NCBI GenBank assembly: GCA_937927885.1
Contig: CALEZJ010000297.1
Span: forward strand, 1 to 5,622
DNA length: 5,622 nt
Direction: 5' to 3'
Source of the DNA: an uncultured Paracoccaceae bacterium
Lineage (GTDB): Bacteria > Pseudomonadota > Alphaproteobacteria > Rhodobacterales > Rhodobacteraceae
Shown here: piece after piece, positions 1 through 5,622 of the stretch
Layout of the letters: each line of letters starts with the position of its first letter
Position numbering within the stretch: position 1 is the stretch's first letter
Made by a program: the position numbers and the translations under genes
The notes under the pieces: generated by a model
What the model saw: the letters and a program-made list of their open reading frames with translations, nothing else
Told to the model about the DNA's origin: nothing
Database searches by the model: none

Positions 1-752
1 CCTTTGGCCGGGGCCAGACGCTGCCGTTCCGGCCCTCGGGTGCGACCGAGGTGCGCGCGGCGGGTGCCGCCTTCCTGCAGATGCGCAACCGGATCGAGCG
101 CCATATCGAGCAGCGCACCCTGCTGTTGTCCGGGGTCAGCCACGATCTGCGCACGCCGTTGACGCGGATGCGGCTGGCGCTGTCCATGCTGGAGGACGAA
201 CCCGAGGCGCGCGCCATCCTGGCCGATGTGACCGAGATGGAGGCGCTGATCGACCGCTTTCTGGAATTCGCCCGTGCCGAGGCGACCGAACCCGCGCAGC
301 CGGTCGATCTGGGAGCGCTGGTGCGCGAGCGGGTTGCCCATGGCGCGCGGGGCGGGCGCGATCTTCGGTTCGAAGGGGCGGGGCAGGGCCCGGTCGTGAC
401 GCTGCGCCCGCAATTGCTGGCGCGCGCGCTGGACAATCTGTTTGGCAATGCGCTTCGCTATGGCTCGCGCGCGCGTGTCGCGCTGCACAGCACGCCGGCC
501 AGCGCGGTGATCGAGGTCGAGGACGACGGTCCCGGCATCGCCCCCGAGGATGTCGAGCGCGCGGTGCAGCCTTTCGTGCGGCTCGATCCGGCGCGCAACG
601 CGGGGCGTGGCAGCGGGGCGGGGCTGGGGCTGGCCATCGTCGCCGATGCGATGCGCAGCCATGGCGGGCGGCTGGATCTGGGCCCCGGAACCACGCCGGG
701 CTATGGCGGATTGCGCGCGCGGCTGGTGCTGCCGCTGACGCCGACGGCCTGA
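1..752 (+). CDS. EnvZ-like sensor histidine kinase, C-terminal part (5' end outside window)
   Basis: This is the cytoplasmic part of a membrane two-component sensor kinase that autophosphorylates on histidine and passes the phosphate to a response regulator. The frame is open to the left edge (first full codon at base 3), giving 249 visible residues. Residues 1-40 look like the end of a HAMP linker (EVRAAGAAFLQMRNRIERHI). The H-box follows (SHDLRTPLTR, phospho-acceptor His at bases 141-143), then the N-box (LDNLFGNALRYG, about residues 143-154), the G1 box (VEDDGPGIAPED), an F-box-like PFVRLDPAR, and the G2 box (GSGAGLGLAIV). Order and wording follow E. coli EnvZ closely, including the QPFVR and GLGLAIV stretches and an LxLG...GGLxxR ending. 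The sensing domain, both membrane segments and the true start are missing. An OmpR-type regulator gene is expected upstream, outside the window. The stimulus cannot be inferred, so I do not assign envZ. Confidence 0.93.
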   Translation, partial: FGRGQTLPFRPSGATEVRAAGAAFLQMRNRIERHIEQRTLLLSGVSHDLRTPLTRMRLALSMLEDEPEARAILADVTEMEALIDRFLEFARAEATEPAQPVDLGALVRERVAHGARGGRDLRFEGAGQGPVVTLRPQLLARALDNLFGNALRYGSRARVALHSTPASAVIEVEDDGPGIAPEDVERAVQPFVRLDPARNAGRGSGAGLGLAIVADAMRSHGGRLDLGPGTTPGYGGLRARLVLPLTPTA

Positions 753-802
753 GCGCGAAAGGTTTGGTCGGCCCGGCGGGTCTGGCGGGGCTGTGGTGAT
801 AT

Positions 803-837
803 GGGCGGGGAAATCCGGGGCGTTTCCTCATCCGCCC
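803..837. terminator. Bulged hairpin between convergent genes, possible terminator
   Basis: Arms GGGCGG (803-808) and CCGCCC (832-837) pair perfectly. Inside them GGAAA (809-813) pairs with TTTCC (823-827), leaving a 9-base loop and a 4-base bulge (828-831). It lies between the kinase stop (752) and the end of the convergent monooxygenase (918), where a bidirectional terminator would be expected. No T-run follows on either strand, so it is not a classical intrinsic terminator. It could be an mRNA 3'-end stabiliser or chance pairing in GC-rich DNA. Confidence 0.3.
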
Positions 838-917
838 GAGGGTCGCTGCGGGCAGGCGGTTGGTCGTGGGGAATTCGGCGGTCAAAGGGCGGAAAACGTT
901 CCTCTTTCAGCGCCTTG

Positions 918-2084
918 CTAAAGGGTCGCGTCGTGATCGAAGATCCAGCCGAAGCGTTTCAGCGCCAGCCCCGGCGCCAGCTTGCCGATGCCGCGCAACA
1001 GCCCATGCGCCAGCGGCGCCAGCGGCGGGCGCAGGTGGTAGTTGCGCGCGTTGCGGTTGGCCATCTCGACGATTGCCCGCGTGCGCGGCGCGCGGCTGGC
1101 GGCGTAGCGCGCCAGCGCGGTGGAACTGTCCGCCTCGCGCGACAGGCGCGAGGCGAGGCAGGCCGCGTCCTCGAGCGCCATGTTGGCGCCCTGCGCCATG
1201 AAGGGCAGAGTGGGATGGGCGGCGTCGCCCAGAAGCGCCGCGCGCCCCGCGCCGTCGTGCCACTGCGTCGCCACCGGATGACGGAACAGCCCCCAGAGCC
1301 ACAGGTCGCGCACCGCGCCGAGCCAGCCCGGCACCGGCCCGCCGAAGTCCGCGAAAGCCTCGCGCAGGGCCTCGGGGTCGTCGCGGTGGTTCCAGCCTTC
1401 CGCCGCCCAGAGATCGCGCTCGACCACGGCGACGATGTTGCGCATCCGGCCGCCGCGCAAAGGATAGCTGACCAGATGCCGGCCCGGCCCCATGAAGACC
1501 TGCGCGACCGGCGGCCCGCCGTCGCCGTCGATCAGCGCGCGCCACGCGACCTGCCCGGTAAAGAAGGGGGACGCGGCCCCGTTGAGCACAGCGCGCAGCA
1601 CCGAATGCAGCCCGTCCGCCCCGATCACCAGCGGCGATTCGTGCACCGTGCCGATGCCCGTCGTCACCTGCGCGCCCTCGGGCCCCAGCGCGACCGACTC
1701 GACCCTTTGCAACAGGTGGAGCGGCACGCCGGCCTGCCGCGCGGCGCGTTCAAGCGCGCCGACCAGATCGGCCCGGTGGCACAGGAAGAAGCCCGGCCCC
1801 GCCGCCAGGTCGAGCCGGGTTACCAGCCGCCCGGTCGCGTCGCAGAGTTCGATCGCCTGCGACCGGTCGCCGACCTCGGAGGGATCGATGCCGAGGGCGT
1901 GCAGCACGCGCACCCCGTTGGGACTGATCTGCAACCCGGCGCCGACCTCGGTGATCTCGGGCGCCTGTTCCAGCACCTCGACCGCCATTCCCAGCCGCGC
2001 CAGCGCGCAGGCGGCGGCCAGCCCGCCGATGCCGGCGCCCAGCACCAGCGCCCGCTGCCCGCGGCGATCGGCAAGCTGTGGCAT
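918..2084 (-). CDS. FAD-dependent monooxygenase, salicylate / 3-hydroxybenzoate hydroxylase type
   Basis: This is a 388-residue group A flavoprotein monooxygenase. The family uses NAD(P)H and O2 to hydroxylate aromatic or similar substrates in the cytoplasm. The N-terminal Rossmann motif is GAGIGG (residues 16-21), ending in an acidic E39 typical for FAD ribose binding. The middle DG motif is GADGLHSVLR (155-164), and the GD motif is GDAAHPTLPFMAQGANMALEDA-like (286-307), which contacts FAD and pyrophosphate. The C-terminal RFGWIFDHD resembles the end of salicylate and 3-hydroxybenzoate hydroxylases. Length is normal and the frame is intact. The ATG at 2084 lies 13 bases after the dksA stop with only a weak GGGGG upstream, so translation is probably coupled to dksA. 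No ring-cleavage, transporter or regulator gene for aromatic degradation is nearby, so the substrate is unknown. A UbiH-like or epoxidase-like role cannot be excluded from motifs alone. Confidence 0.9.
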   Translation of the reverse strand: MPQLADRRGQRALVLGAGIGGLAAACALARLGMAVEVLEQAPEITEVGAGLQISPNGVRVLHALGIDPSEVGDRSQAIELCDATGRLVTRLDLAAGPGFFLCHRADLVGALERAARQAGVPLHLLQRVESVALGPEGAQVTTGIGTVHESPLVIGADGLHSVLRAVLNGAASPFFTGQVAWRALIDGDGGPPVAQVFMGPGRHLVSYPLRGGRMRNIVAVVERDLWAAEGWNHRDDPEALREAFADFGGPVPGWLGAVRDLWLWGLFRHPVATQWHDGAGRAALLGDAAHPTLPFMAQGANMALEDAACLASRLSREADSSTALARYAASRAPRTRAIVEMANRNARNYHLRPPLAPLAHGLLRGIGKLAPGLALKRFGWIFDHDATL

Positions 2085-2097
2085 GACGCCCCCGCGC

Positions 2098-2586
2098 TCA
2101 GTCGTCGCGGTGGACGCGCTCGCTGCGTTCGTGGCGCTCCTGCGCCTCCAGCGTCATGGTGGCGATCGGGCGCGCATCCAGACGCTTGAGCGAGATCGGC
2201 TCGCCGGTCATCTCGCAATAGCCGAATTCGCCGTTGTCGATGCGCCGCAGGGCGGCGTCGATCTTGGACACCAGCTTGCGCTGGCGGTCGCGCGTGCGCA
2301 GTTCCAGCGCGCGGTCGGTCTCTTCGCTGGCCCGGTCGGCCATGTCGGGCAGGTTGCGCGTGGAATTGGCCAGATCCGCGAGGGTTTCCTTGCTGTCGCT
2401 CAGAAGATCGTCCTTCCATGCCAGCAGCTTGCGGCGGAAGTATTCCAGCTGGCGGTCGTTCATGAACGGCTCGTCCTCGGCTGGTCGGTAATCGTCTGGA
2501 AGGAAGGTTTCCGGTTTCATCGACATGTCCCCTGTCAGCCCGGTGAACGCTGCGTCGGTCGAGGCGATCTTGGTATTCGCGGTCAT
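2098..2586 (-). CDS. dksA: RNA polymerase-binding transcription factor DksA
   Basis: DksA inserts a coiled coil into the RNA polymerase secondary channel and, with ppGpp, adjusts promoter output to nutrient state. With the ATG at 2586 the protein has 162 residues. The family-conserved block starts at FLPDDYRPAEDEPFMN (about residues 28-43). It continues through the coiled coil with the acidic tip DMADRA (81-86), matching the DxxDxA tip that E. coli DksA needs for function, and ends ARPIATMTLEAQERHER. The zinc-finger region keeps only the first cysteine (C124 in GYCEMTGEP); the other three positions are T127, T145 and A148, as in alphaproteobacterial homologues that probably do not bind zinc like E. 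coli DksA. Start choice: the ATG at 2586 has AGGAG seven bases upstream, while an ATG at 2520 (140 residues, nearer the usual family start) has AGGGG eight bases upstream. The ATG at 2610 overlaps the candidate -10. Family identity is very secure; the start is uncertain. Confidence 0.95.
   Translation of the reverse strand: MTANTKIASTDAAFTGLTGDMSMKPETFLPDDYRPAEDEPFMNDRQLEYFRRKLLAWKDDLLSDSKETLADLANSTRNLPDMADRASEETDRALELRTRDRQRKLVSKIDAALRRIDNGEFGYCEMTGEPISLKRLDARPIATMTLEAQERHERSERVHRDD
2529..2533 (-). promoter_or_regulatory. Second ribosome binding site, for an internal dksA start
   Basis: AGGGG read on the - strand, with 8 bases to the ATG at 2520, where the family-conserved sequence (MKPETFLPDDYRP) begins. 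It would yield a 140-residue DksA. It lies inside the coding frame of the longer form, so it may be an alternative or the true start. Confidence 0.4.
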
Positions 2587-2593
2587 TCCGGGT

Positions 2594-2598
2594 CTCCT
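2594..2598 (-). promoter_or_regulatory. Ribosome binding site for the upstream dksA start
   Basis: AGGAG read on the - strand, with 7 bases to the ATG at 2586. It is the best Shine-Dalgarno match in this leader and is the main reason for choosing the 162-residue form of dksA. Confidence 0.55.
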
Positions 2599-2608
2599 GT
2601 GGGGGCGC

Positions 2609-2635
2609 ATTACCCCATGGCCGAGGGATTGTCAC
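2609..2635 (-). promoter_or_regulatory. Candidate dksA promoter
   Basis: On the - strand, GTGACA (2635-2630) resembles a -35 (5 of 6 to TTGACA). GGTAAT (2614-2609) resembles a -10 (4 of 6 to TATAAT). The spacer is 15 bases, shorter than the ideal 17. Transcription would start near 2602, leaving a short leader before the ATG at 2586 and excluding the ATG at 2610. The -35 is made from the dksA-proximal copy of the four-copy repeat, the only copy reading GTGACA instead of CGACA. Assignment by eye only. Confidence 0.35.
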
Positions 2636-2670
2636 GGGGGATTGTCGGGGGATTGTCGCGGGGGATTGTC
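2622..2670. repeat. Four direct copies of GGGATTGTC in the dksA/moxR divergent region
   Basis: The core GGGATTGTC occurs at 2625-2633, 2638-2646, 2649-2657 and 2662-2670, with start-to-start steps of 13, 11 and 13 bases. The last three copies share the exact 12-mer CGGGGGATTGTC (2635, 2646 and 2659 starts; the second and third share one C). The first has one mismatch (CGAGGGATTGTC, 2622-2633). All point the same way, in a stretch without a gene, just upstream of the candidate dksA -10. This layout suits a tandem operator or a set of -35-like boxes, but slippage-generated repetition is also possible. I do not recognise the motif as the site of a known regulator. Confidence 0.85.
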
Positions 2671-2732
2671 GCGCGGGAGGGCGCGAAGTCAGGGGCCGGG
2701 GCGGCGGGCTCCCTTGCCGGGAGGCGGATGCG

Positions 2733-2745
2733 GATGCCGGGCATC
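2733..2745. repeat. Short palindrome upstream of the MoxR gene
   Basis: GATGCC and GGCATC are perfect inverted repeats around a single G. It lies about 80-95 bases upstream of the ATPase start, between the direct repeats and the candidate promoter. It could be an operator half-site pair, but a 6-base palindrome is not rare in GC-rich DNA. Confidence 0.3.
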
Positions 2746-2772
2746 GGCGGCCGGGATACCGACGCCGCGCCC

Positions 2773-2801
2773 TTTACGCTGCCGCGTGCCTTGGCTAGGG
2801 T
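2773..2801 (+). promoter_or_regulatory. Candidate promoter for the MoxR-type ATPase gene
   Basis: TTTACG (2773-2778) as -35 (4 of 6 to TTGACA) and TAGGGT (2796-2801) as -10 (3 of 6 to TATAAT) are separated by exactly 17 bases. A start near 2808 would give a short leader containing the ribosome binding site. GC-rich -10 elements of this form are common in alphaproteobacteria. Assigned by eye. Confidence 0.35.
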
Positions 2802-2813
2802 CGCGCGGCACCA

Positions 2814-2819
2814 AGGGAG
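2814..2819 (+). promoter_or_regulatory. Ribosome binding site fixing the MoxR start
   Basis: AGGGAG followed by 6 bases and then ATG at 2826. A TTG at 2820 is in the same frame but directly abuts this site, so the ATG at 2826 is preferred. Confidence 0.7.
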
Positions 2820-2825
2820 TTGACG

Positions 2826-3668
2826 ATGCGCTTTGCCTCGACCGGAACCTATATCGCCACCGACGACCTGACGCTGGCGGTGAATGCCGCGGTGACGCTG
2901 GAACGCCCGCTCTTGGTCAAGGGCGAGCCGGGGACCGGCAAGACCGAACTGGCGCGGCAGGTGGCGGCGGCGCTGTCGATGGACATCATCGAATGGAACA
3001 TCAAGTCGACGACGCGCGCGCATCAGGGGCTTTACGAATACGACGCCGTCAGCCGGTTGCGCGACAGCCAATTGGGCGAGGACCGGGTGCATGACGTGCG
3101 CAACTACATCCGCAAGGGCAAGCTGTGGCAGGCCTTCGAGGCGGATCGCAAGGTGGTGCTGCTGATCGACGAGATCGACAAGGCCGATATCGAATTCCCC
3201 AACGACCTGCTTCAGGAACTGGACCGGATGGAGTTCTTTGTCTACGAGACCGGCGAGACGATCCGCGCCCGTCACCGGCCGGTGGTCATCATCACTTCGA
3301 ACAACGAAAAGGAATTGCCGGACGCCTTCCTGCGGCGCTGCTTCTTCCATTTCATCCGCTTCCCGGATGCCGAGACGCTGGCGCGCATTGTCAAGGTCCA
3401 TTTTCCGCGGATCAAGGAGGGGTTGCTGTCCACGGCGCTGACCCAGTTCTTTGAATTGCGCGACACGCCGGGGCTGAAGAAGAAACCCTCGACCTCGGAA
3501 ATGCTGGACTGGCTGAAACTGTTGCTGGCCGAGGATCTGGCGCCCGAGGATCTGCGCCGCGAGGGAGCGAATGCCCTGCCCAAGCTGCACGGCGCCCTGT
3601 TGAAGAACGAGCAGGACGTTCATCTGTTCGAGCGCCTCGCCTTCATGGCCCGCCGTCAGGGGCGCTGA
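2826..3668 (+). CDS. MoxR-family AAA+ ATPase
   Basis: This 280-residue protein is a single AAA+ module. MoxR ATPases are chaperone-like and remodel or activate partner proteins, often together with a von Willebrand factor A (VWA) domain protein, for example in cofactor insertion or complex maturation. Visible motifs are Walker A GEPGTGKT (33-40), Walker B VVLLIDEID (110-118), sensor 1 IITSNN (155-160) and an arginine-finger-like FLRRC (169-172), followed by a helical lid domain to the end (KPSTSEMLDW at 220-229). All nucleotide-binding motifs are intact, so it should be an active ATPase. It has no signal peptide or membrane segment, so it is cytoplasmic. Start: ATG at 2826 with AGGGAG six bases before. 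The gene stands alone: divergent from dksA and followed by a hairpin and a convergent transporter, so the usual VWA gene is not directly downstream. Its client is unknown. It resembles the short MoxR/CoxD-like subgroup. Confidence 0.93.
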   Translation: MRFASTGTYIATDDLTLAVNAAVTLERPLLVKGEPGTGKTELARQVAAALSMDIIEWNIKSTTRAHQGLYEYDAVSRLRDSQLGEDRVHDVRNYIRKGKLWQAFEADRKVVLLIDEIDKADIEFPNDLLQELDRMEFFVYETGETIRARHRPVVIITSNNEKELPDAFLRRCFFHFIRFPDAETLARIVKVHFPRIKEGLLSTALTQFFELRDTPGLKKKPSTSEMLDWLKLLLAEDLAPEDLRREGANALPKLHGALLKNEQDVHLFERLAFMARRQGR

Positions 3669-3678
3669 ACGCGCGGTC

Positions 3679-3701
3679 AGGGGGCGGGGGCCGCCCCCTT
3701 T
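3679..3701 (+). terminator. Intrinsic-type terminator after the MoxR gene
   Basis: AGGGGGCGG (3679-3687) and CCGCCCCCT (3691-3699) form a perfect 9-base-pair stem with a GGG loop, followed by TT (3700-3701) and then CCTC. It begins 11 bases after the ATPase stop codon. The T-run is short, but the all-GC stem is strong. It sits between convergent genes; in the sulP direction no T-run follows, so it mainly serves the + strand. Confidence 0.65.
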
Positions 3702-3747
3702 CCTCGTGCTGCACATACTCCTGCGCGGTCGATGCGGGGCGCTGCCT

Positions 3748-5496
3748 TCAGTCGGGTTCGCCCTGACCGGGCAACGGGCGGGGCGCGCCGGTCAGGTTGC
3801 GCCAGGCGTCGAACTGCGACAGGAACACCCGCCCGTTGAGTTCGTCGAGGAAATGCGTCGCGCGCAACCGGTCCATCACCGGCCCCTTGACCTCGCTCAG
3901 ATGCAGGCCGATCCCGGCTTCCTTCAGGCGGCGGTTGATCGCCTCCAGGCTTTCGAGCGCGGAAAAGTCGATCTCGTTCACCGCCGAGCACATCAGCACC
4001 ACATGCTTGAGCGTGCTGCCATTGCTGATCCGGTTCTGGATCAGGTCCTCGAGAAAGCGGGCGTTGACGAAATAGAGGCTTTCGTCGACGCGCAGGGTCA
4101 GCACGCGCGGGTCGGTGTCGACCTTGTGGCGGTGGATGTTGCGAAAATGCTGGGTGCCCGGCACCAGCCCCACCTCGGCGACATGCGGGCGCGAGGTCTT
4201 GTAGAGGTGCAGGAGGATCGACAGCACGACGCCGGCCGAGACCCCGGTTTCCACCCCCAGCCCCAGCGTGAGCAGGATCGTCGCGGCGACGGCGAGGAAA
4301 TCGGCGCGCGAATAGGTCCAGGTCTTTTTCAGGATCGAGAAATCCACCAGCGACAGGACGGCGACGATGATCGTGGCGGCCAGCGTGGCCTTTGGCAGGA
4401 AATAGACCAGCGGCGTCAGGGCGACGGCGGCGATGGCGAGGCCCATCGCGGTAAAGGCCCCGGCCGCCGGGGTTGCGGCGCCGGCGTCAAAGTTCACCAC
4501 CGAGCGCGCAAAGCCCCCCGTCACCGGATAGCCGCCGGTGAAGGCCGCGCCAAGGTTGGCCGCGCCCAGACCGATCAGTTCCTGATCCGGGTCGATGCGC
4601 TGGCGCTTTTTCGCGGCCAGCGTCTGCGCGACCGAGATCGATTCGACAAAGCCGATGACGGTGATGAGAAGGGCGGGGACCAGCAACTGGCGCAGAAGGC
4701 CCGGGTCGAACGAGGGCAGCGTCAAGGGCGGCAGGCTTTGCGGCACGGTGCCGACGACGGCGACGCCGACCTCGTGCAGGCCCGCGCCCCAGGTCAGCAG
4801 GGTCGTCGCCAGGACGGCCGCCACCGGCCCGGCCTTGGTCAGCACATCCGCCATGCGCGGCCCCAGCCCCAGCGCGCGCAGCGCCGGTTTCAGCCCCTTG
4901 CGCACCCAGAACAGGAAGGCCGTCGCGCTGACGCCGATCAGCAGCGTCGCAAGGTTCGTCTGCCCGATATTGGCGAACAGCGATTGCACGACCTCGATCA
5001 GCGTATGCCCGCCGCCCCGGATGCCCAGGATGTGGCTGATCTGGCTGGCGGCGATCAGGATGCCCGAGGCGGTGATGAAGCCCGCAATCACCGGGTGCGA
5101 GAGGAAATTCGCCATGAATCCCAGCTTGAACAGACCCATGGCCACCAGCATGGCGCCCGAGAGAAACGCCAGCGTCAGCGCCGCCACGGCATAGCCCATC
5201 GTGCCCTGTTCGGCGATCTGGCCCACGGCGGCGGCGGTCATCAGCGAGATGACGGCGACCGGCCCCACGGCGAGCGCCCGCGAGGTGCCGAAGATCGCAT
5301 AGAGGACGATCGGCGCGATCGAGGCATAGATCCCGGCCTCGGGCGGCAGGCCCGCGAGCAGGGCATAGGCCAGCGATTGCGGGATCAGCATGATGGTGAC
5401 GATCACCGCGGCGATCAGGTCGTTGGACAGCGCGTCGCGGTCATAGCGGCCGCTCCAGTCCAGCACGGGCAGGTATTTGGCAAGACGGAAGGACAT
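3748..5496 (-). CDS. SulP-family inorganic anion transporter with C-terminal STAS domain
   Basis: This 582-residue inner-membrane protein has the full SulP (SLC26-like) architecture. SulP proteins carry anions such as sulfate, bicarbonate, chloride or dicarboxylates by symport with H+ or Na+, or by exchange. The N-terminal signature is clear: DLIAAVIVTIMLIPQSLAYA (26-45), then AGLPPEAGIYASIAPIVLYA and GTSRALAVGP. Many hydrophobic segments extend to about residue 430, including the conserved GFVESISVAQTLA (282-294) and GGYPVTGGFARSVVN (321-335). Residues about 457-565 form a cytoplasmic STAS domain with the anti-anti-sigma-like NEIDFSALESL (507-517), usually regulatory or for partner binding. 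Length is normal and the frame intact. The ATG at 5496 has a weak AGAAAG eight bases upstream. The gene follows an unidentified gene on the same strand after 37 bases, so it may be co-transcribed with it. Substrate cannot be read from sequence: no sulfur-assimilation or carbonic anhydrase gene is in view. Confidence 0.93.
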   Translation of the reverse strand: MSFRLAKYLPVLDWSGRYDRDALSNDLIAAVIVTIMLIPQSLAYALLAGLPPEAGIYASIAPIVLYAIFGTSRALAVGPVAVISLMTAAAVGQIAEQGTMGYAVAALTLAFLSGAMLVAMGLFKLGFMANFLSHPVIAGFITASGILIAASQISHILGIRGGGHTLIEVVQSLFANIGQTNLATLLIGVSATAFLFWVRKGLKPALRALGLGPRMADVLTKAGPVAAVLATTLLTWGAGLHEVGVAVVGTVPQSLPPLTLPSFDPGLLRQLLVPALLITVIGFVESISVAQTLAAKKRQRIDPDQELIGLGAANLGAAFTGGYPVTGGFARSVVNFDAGAATPAAGAFTAMGLAIAAVALTPLVYFLPKATLAATIIVAVLSLVDFSILKKTWTYSRADFLAVAATILLTLGLGVETGVSAGVVLSILLHLYKTSRPHVAEVGLVPGTQHFRNIHRHKVDTDPRVLTLRVDESLYFVNARFLEDLIQNRISNGSTLKHVVLMCSAVNEIDFSALESLEAINRRLKEAGIGLHLSEVKGPVMDRLRATHFLDELNGRVFLSQFDAWRNLTGAPRPLPGQGEPD

Positions 5497-5533
5497 GGTT
5501 CAGGCTTTCTGGGTCAGTCTCGGGTCGTGTGTC

Positions 5534-5622
5534 TCAGGCAGAGGGGGCGGTGACCTTTTCAGGCTTCACCATCCATTCCTTGCCGCGCAGCATGCCCCGC
5601 CAATAGACGGGCGGCAGCAGTT
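5534..5622 (-). CDS. C-terminal end of an unidentified protein (start outside window)
   Basis: On the - strand an open frame enters from the right edge and runs 28 codons to a TGA at 5536-5534. The tail reads LLPPVYWRGMLRGKEWMVKP and then EKVTAPSA. GC-rich third positions and the position just ahead of sulP suggest a real gene end rather than a random frame. The tail is basic and rich in Trp and Met, with no hydrophobic segment in the visible part. I do not recognise the family from so short a piece. The 37-base gap to the sulP ATG holds no clear terminator, so the two genes probably share a transcript. Confidence 0.55.
   Translation of the reverse strand, partial: LLPPVYWRGMLRGKEWMVKPEKVTAPSA

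Noticed and set aside
136..885. 249-codon - strand open frame opposite the histidine kinase
   Set aside because: It is Ala/Pro/Arg-rich with no motif, while the + strand carries all kinase boxes.
2608..2610. ATG at 2610 as the start of a 170-residue DksA
   Set aside because: No ribosome binding site lies at a suitable distance, the ATG overlaps the candidate -10, and the ATG at 2586 has a much better upstream site.
1820..2635. 271-codon - strand open frame overlapping dksA and the start of the monooxygenase
   Set aside because: It is an alternative frame of the same strand with Arg/Pro-rich sequence. Both real genes are intact, so there is no need for a fusion or frameshift.
2622..2670. Direct repeats as a CRISPR array or origin iterons
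   Set aside because: The units are only 9-12 bases with 2-4 base gaps and no spacers, and no cas, rep or partition gene is nearby.
801..2823. Two long + strand open frames (801-2189 and 1492-2823) opposite the monooxygenase and dksA
   Set aside because: Both are compositionally biased (Arg/Pro/Ala or Ser/Arg rich), show no domain, and overlap genes with clear motifs on the - strand.
2610..3716. 368-codon - strand open frame opposite the MoxR ATPase
   Set aside because: The + strand frame has all AAA+ motifs in order. The antisense product has no recognisable motif, and its ends run through the intergenic repeats and the terminator hairpin.
3706..5553. 615-codon open frame on the + strand, antisense to sulP
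   Set aside because: Its product is dominated by R, Q, D, G and H in low-complexity runs and has no recognisable domain. The opposite strand carries a clear full-length SulP transporter. Long antisense frames are expected in such GC-rich genes.

Overview
The window looks like ordinary chromosome from a high-GC alphaproteobacterium, most likely the order Rhodobacterales (Rhodobacteraceae-like). The reasons are the GC-rich codon use in all genes, a DksA with the typical alphaproteobacterial single-cysteine C-terminus and a conserved acidic N-terminal block (FLPDDYRPAEDEPFMN), and an EnvZ-type kinase. The assignment rests on protein character only. I see no tRNA, rRNA, CRISPR array, insertion sequence, phage gene or attachment site.

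Layout from left to right. Bases 1-752 (+) are the C-terminal part of an EnvZ-like sensor histidine kinase whose beginning lies outside the window. Bases 753-917 are a convergent intergenic gap with no gene and one bulged hairpin (803-837). Bases 918-2586 (-) are a likely two-gene operon: dksA first, then 13 bases later an FAD-dependent aromatic-ring-hydroxylase-type monooxygenase. Bases 2587-2825 are the divergent control region between dksA and a + strand MoxR-type AAA+ ATPase. This region holds a four-copy direct repeat (GGGATTGTC, spaced 13/11/13), a candidate dksA promoter whose -35 falls in the last repeat, a small palindrome, and a candidate moxR promoter. The ATPase gene (2826-3668) ends just before a strong GC hairpin with a short T-run. 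Bases 3748-5496 (-) encode a complete SulP-family anion transporter with a C-terminal STAS domain. Bases 5534-5622 (-) are the last 28 codons of an unidentified gene that may be co-transcribed with sulP.

The genes do not form one obvious pathway. DksA is a global regulator that acts on RNA polymerase with ppGpp, the monooxygenase is probably metabolic, the MoxR ATPase would normally act as a chaperone with a VWA-domain partner (none is seen here), and SulP imports or exchanges inorganic anions. I do not see a clearly new multi-gene system. The least explained features are the repeat array in the dksA/moxR divergent region, the dual start signals of dksA, and the MoxR ATPase without a VWA gene directly after it.
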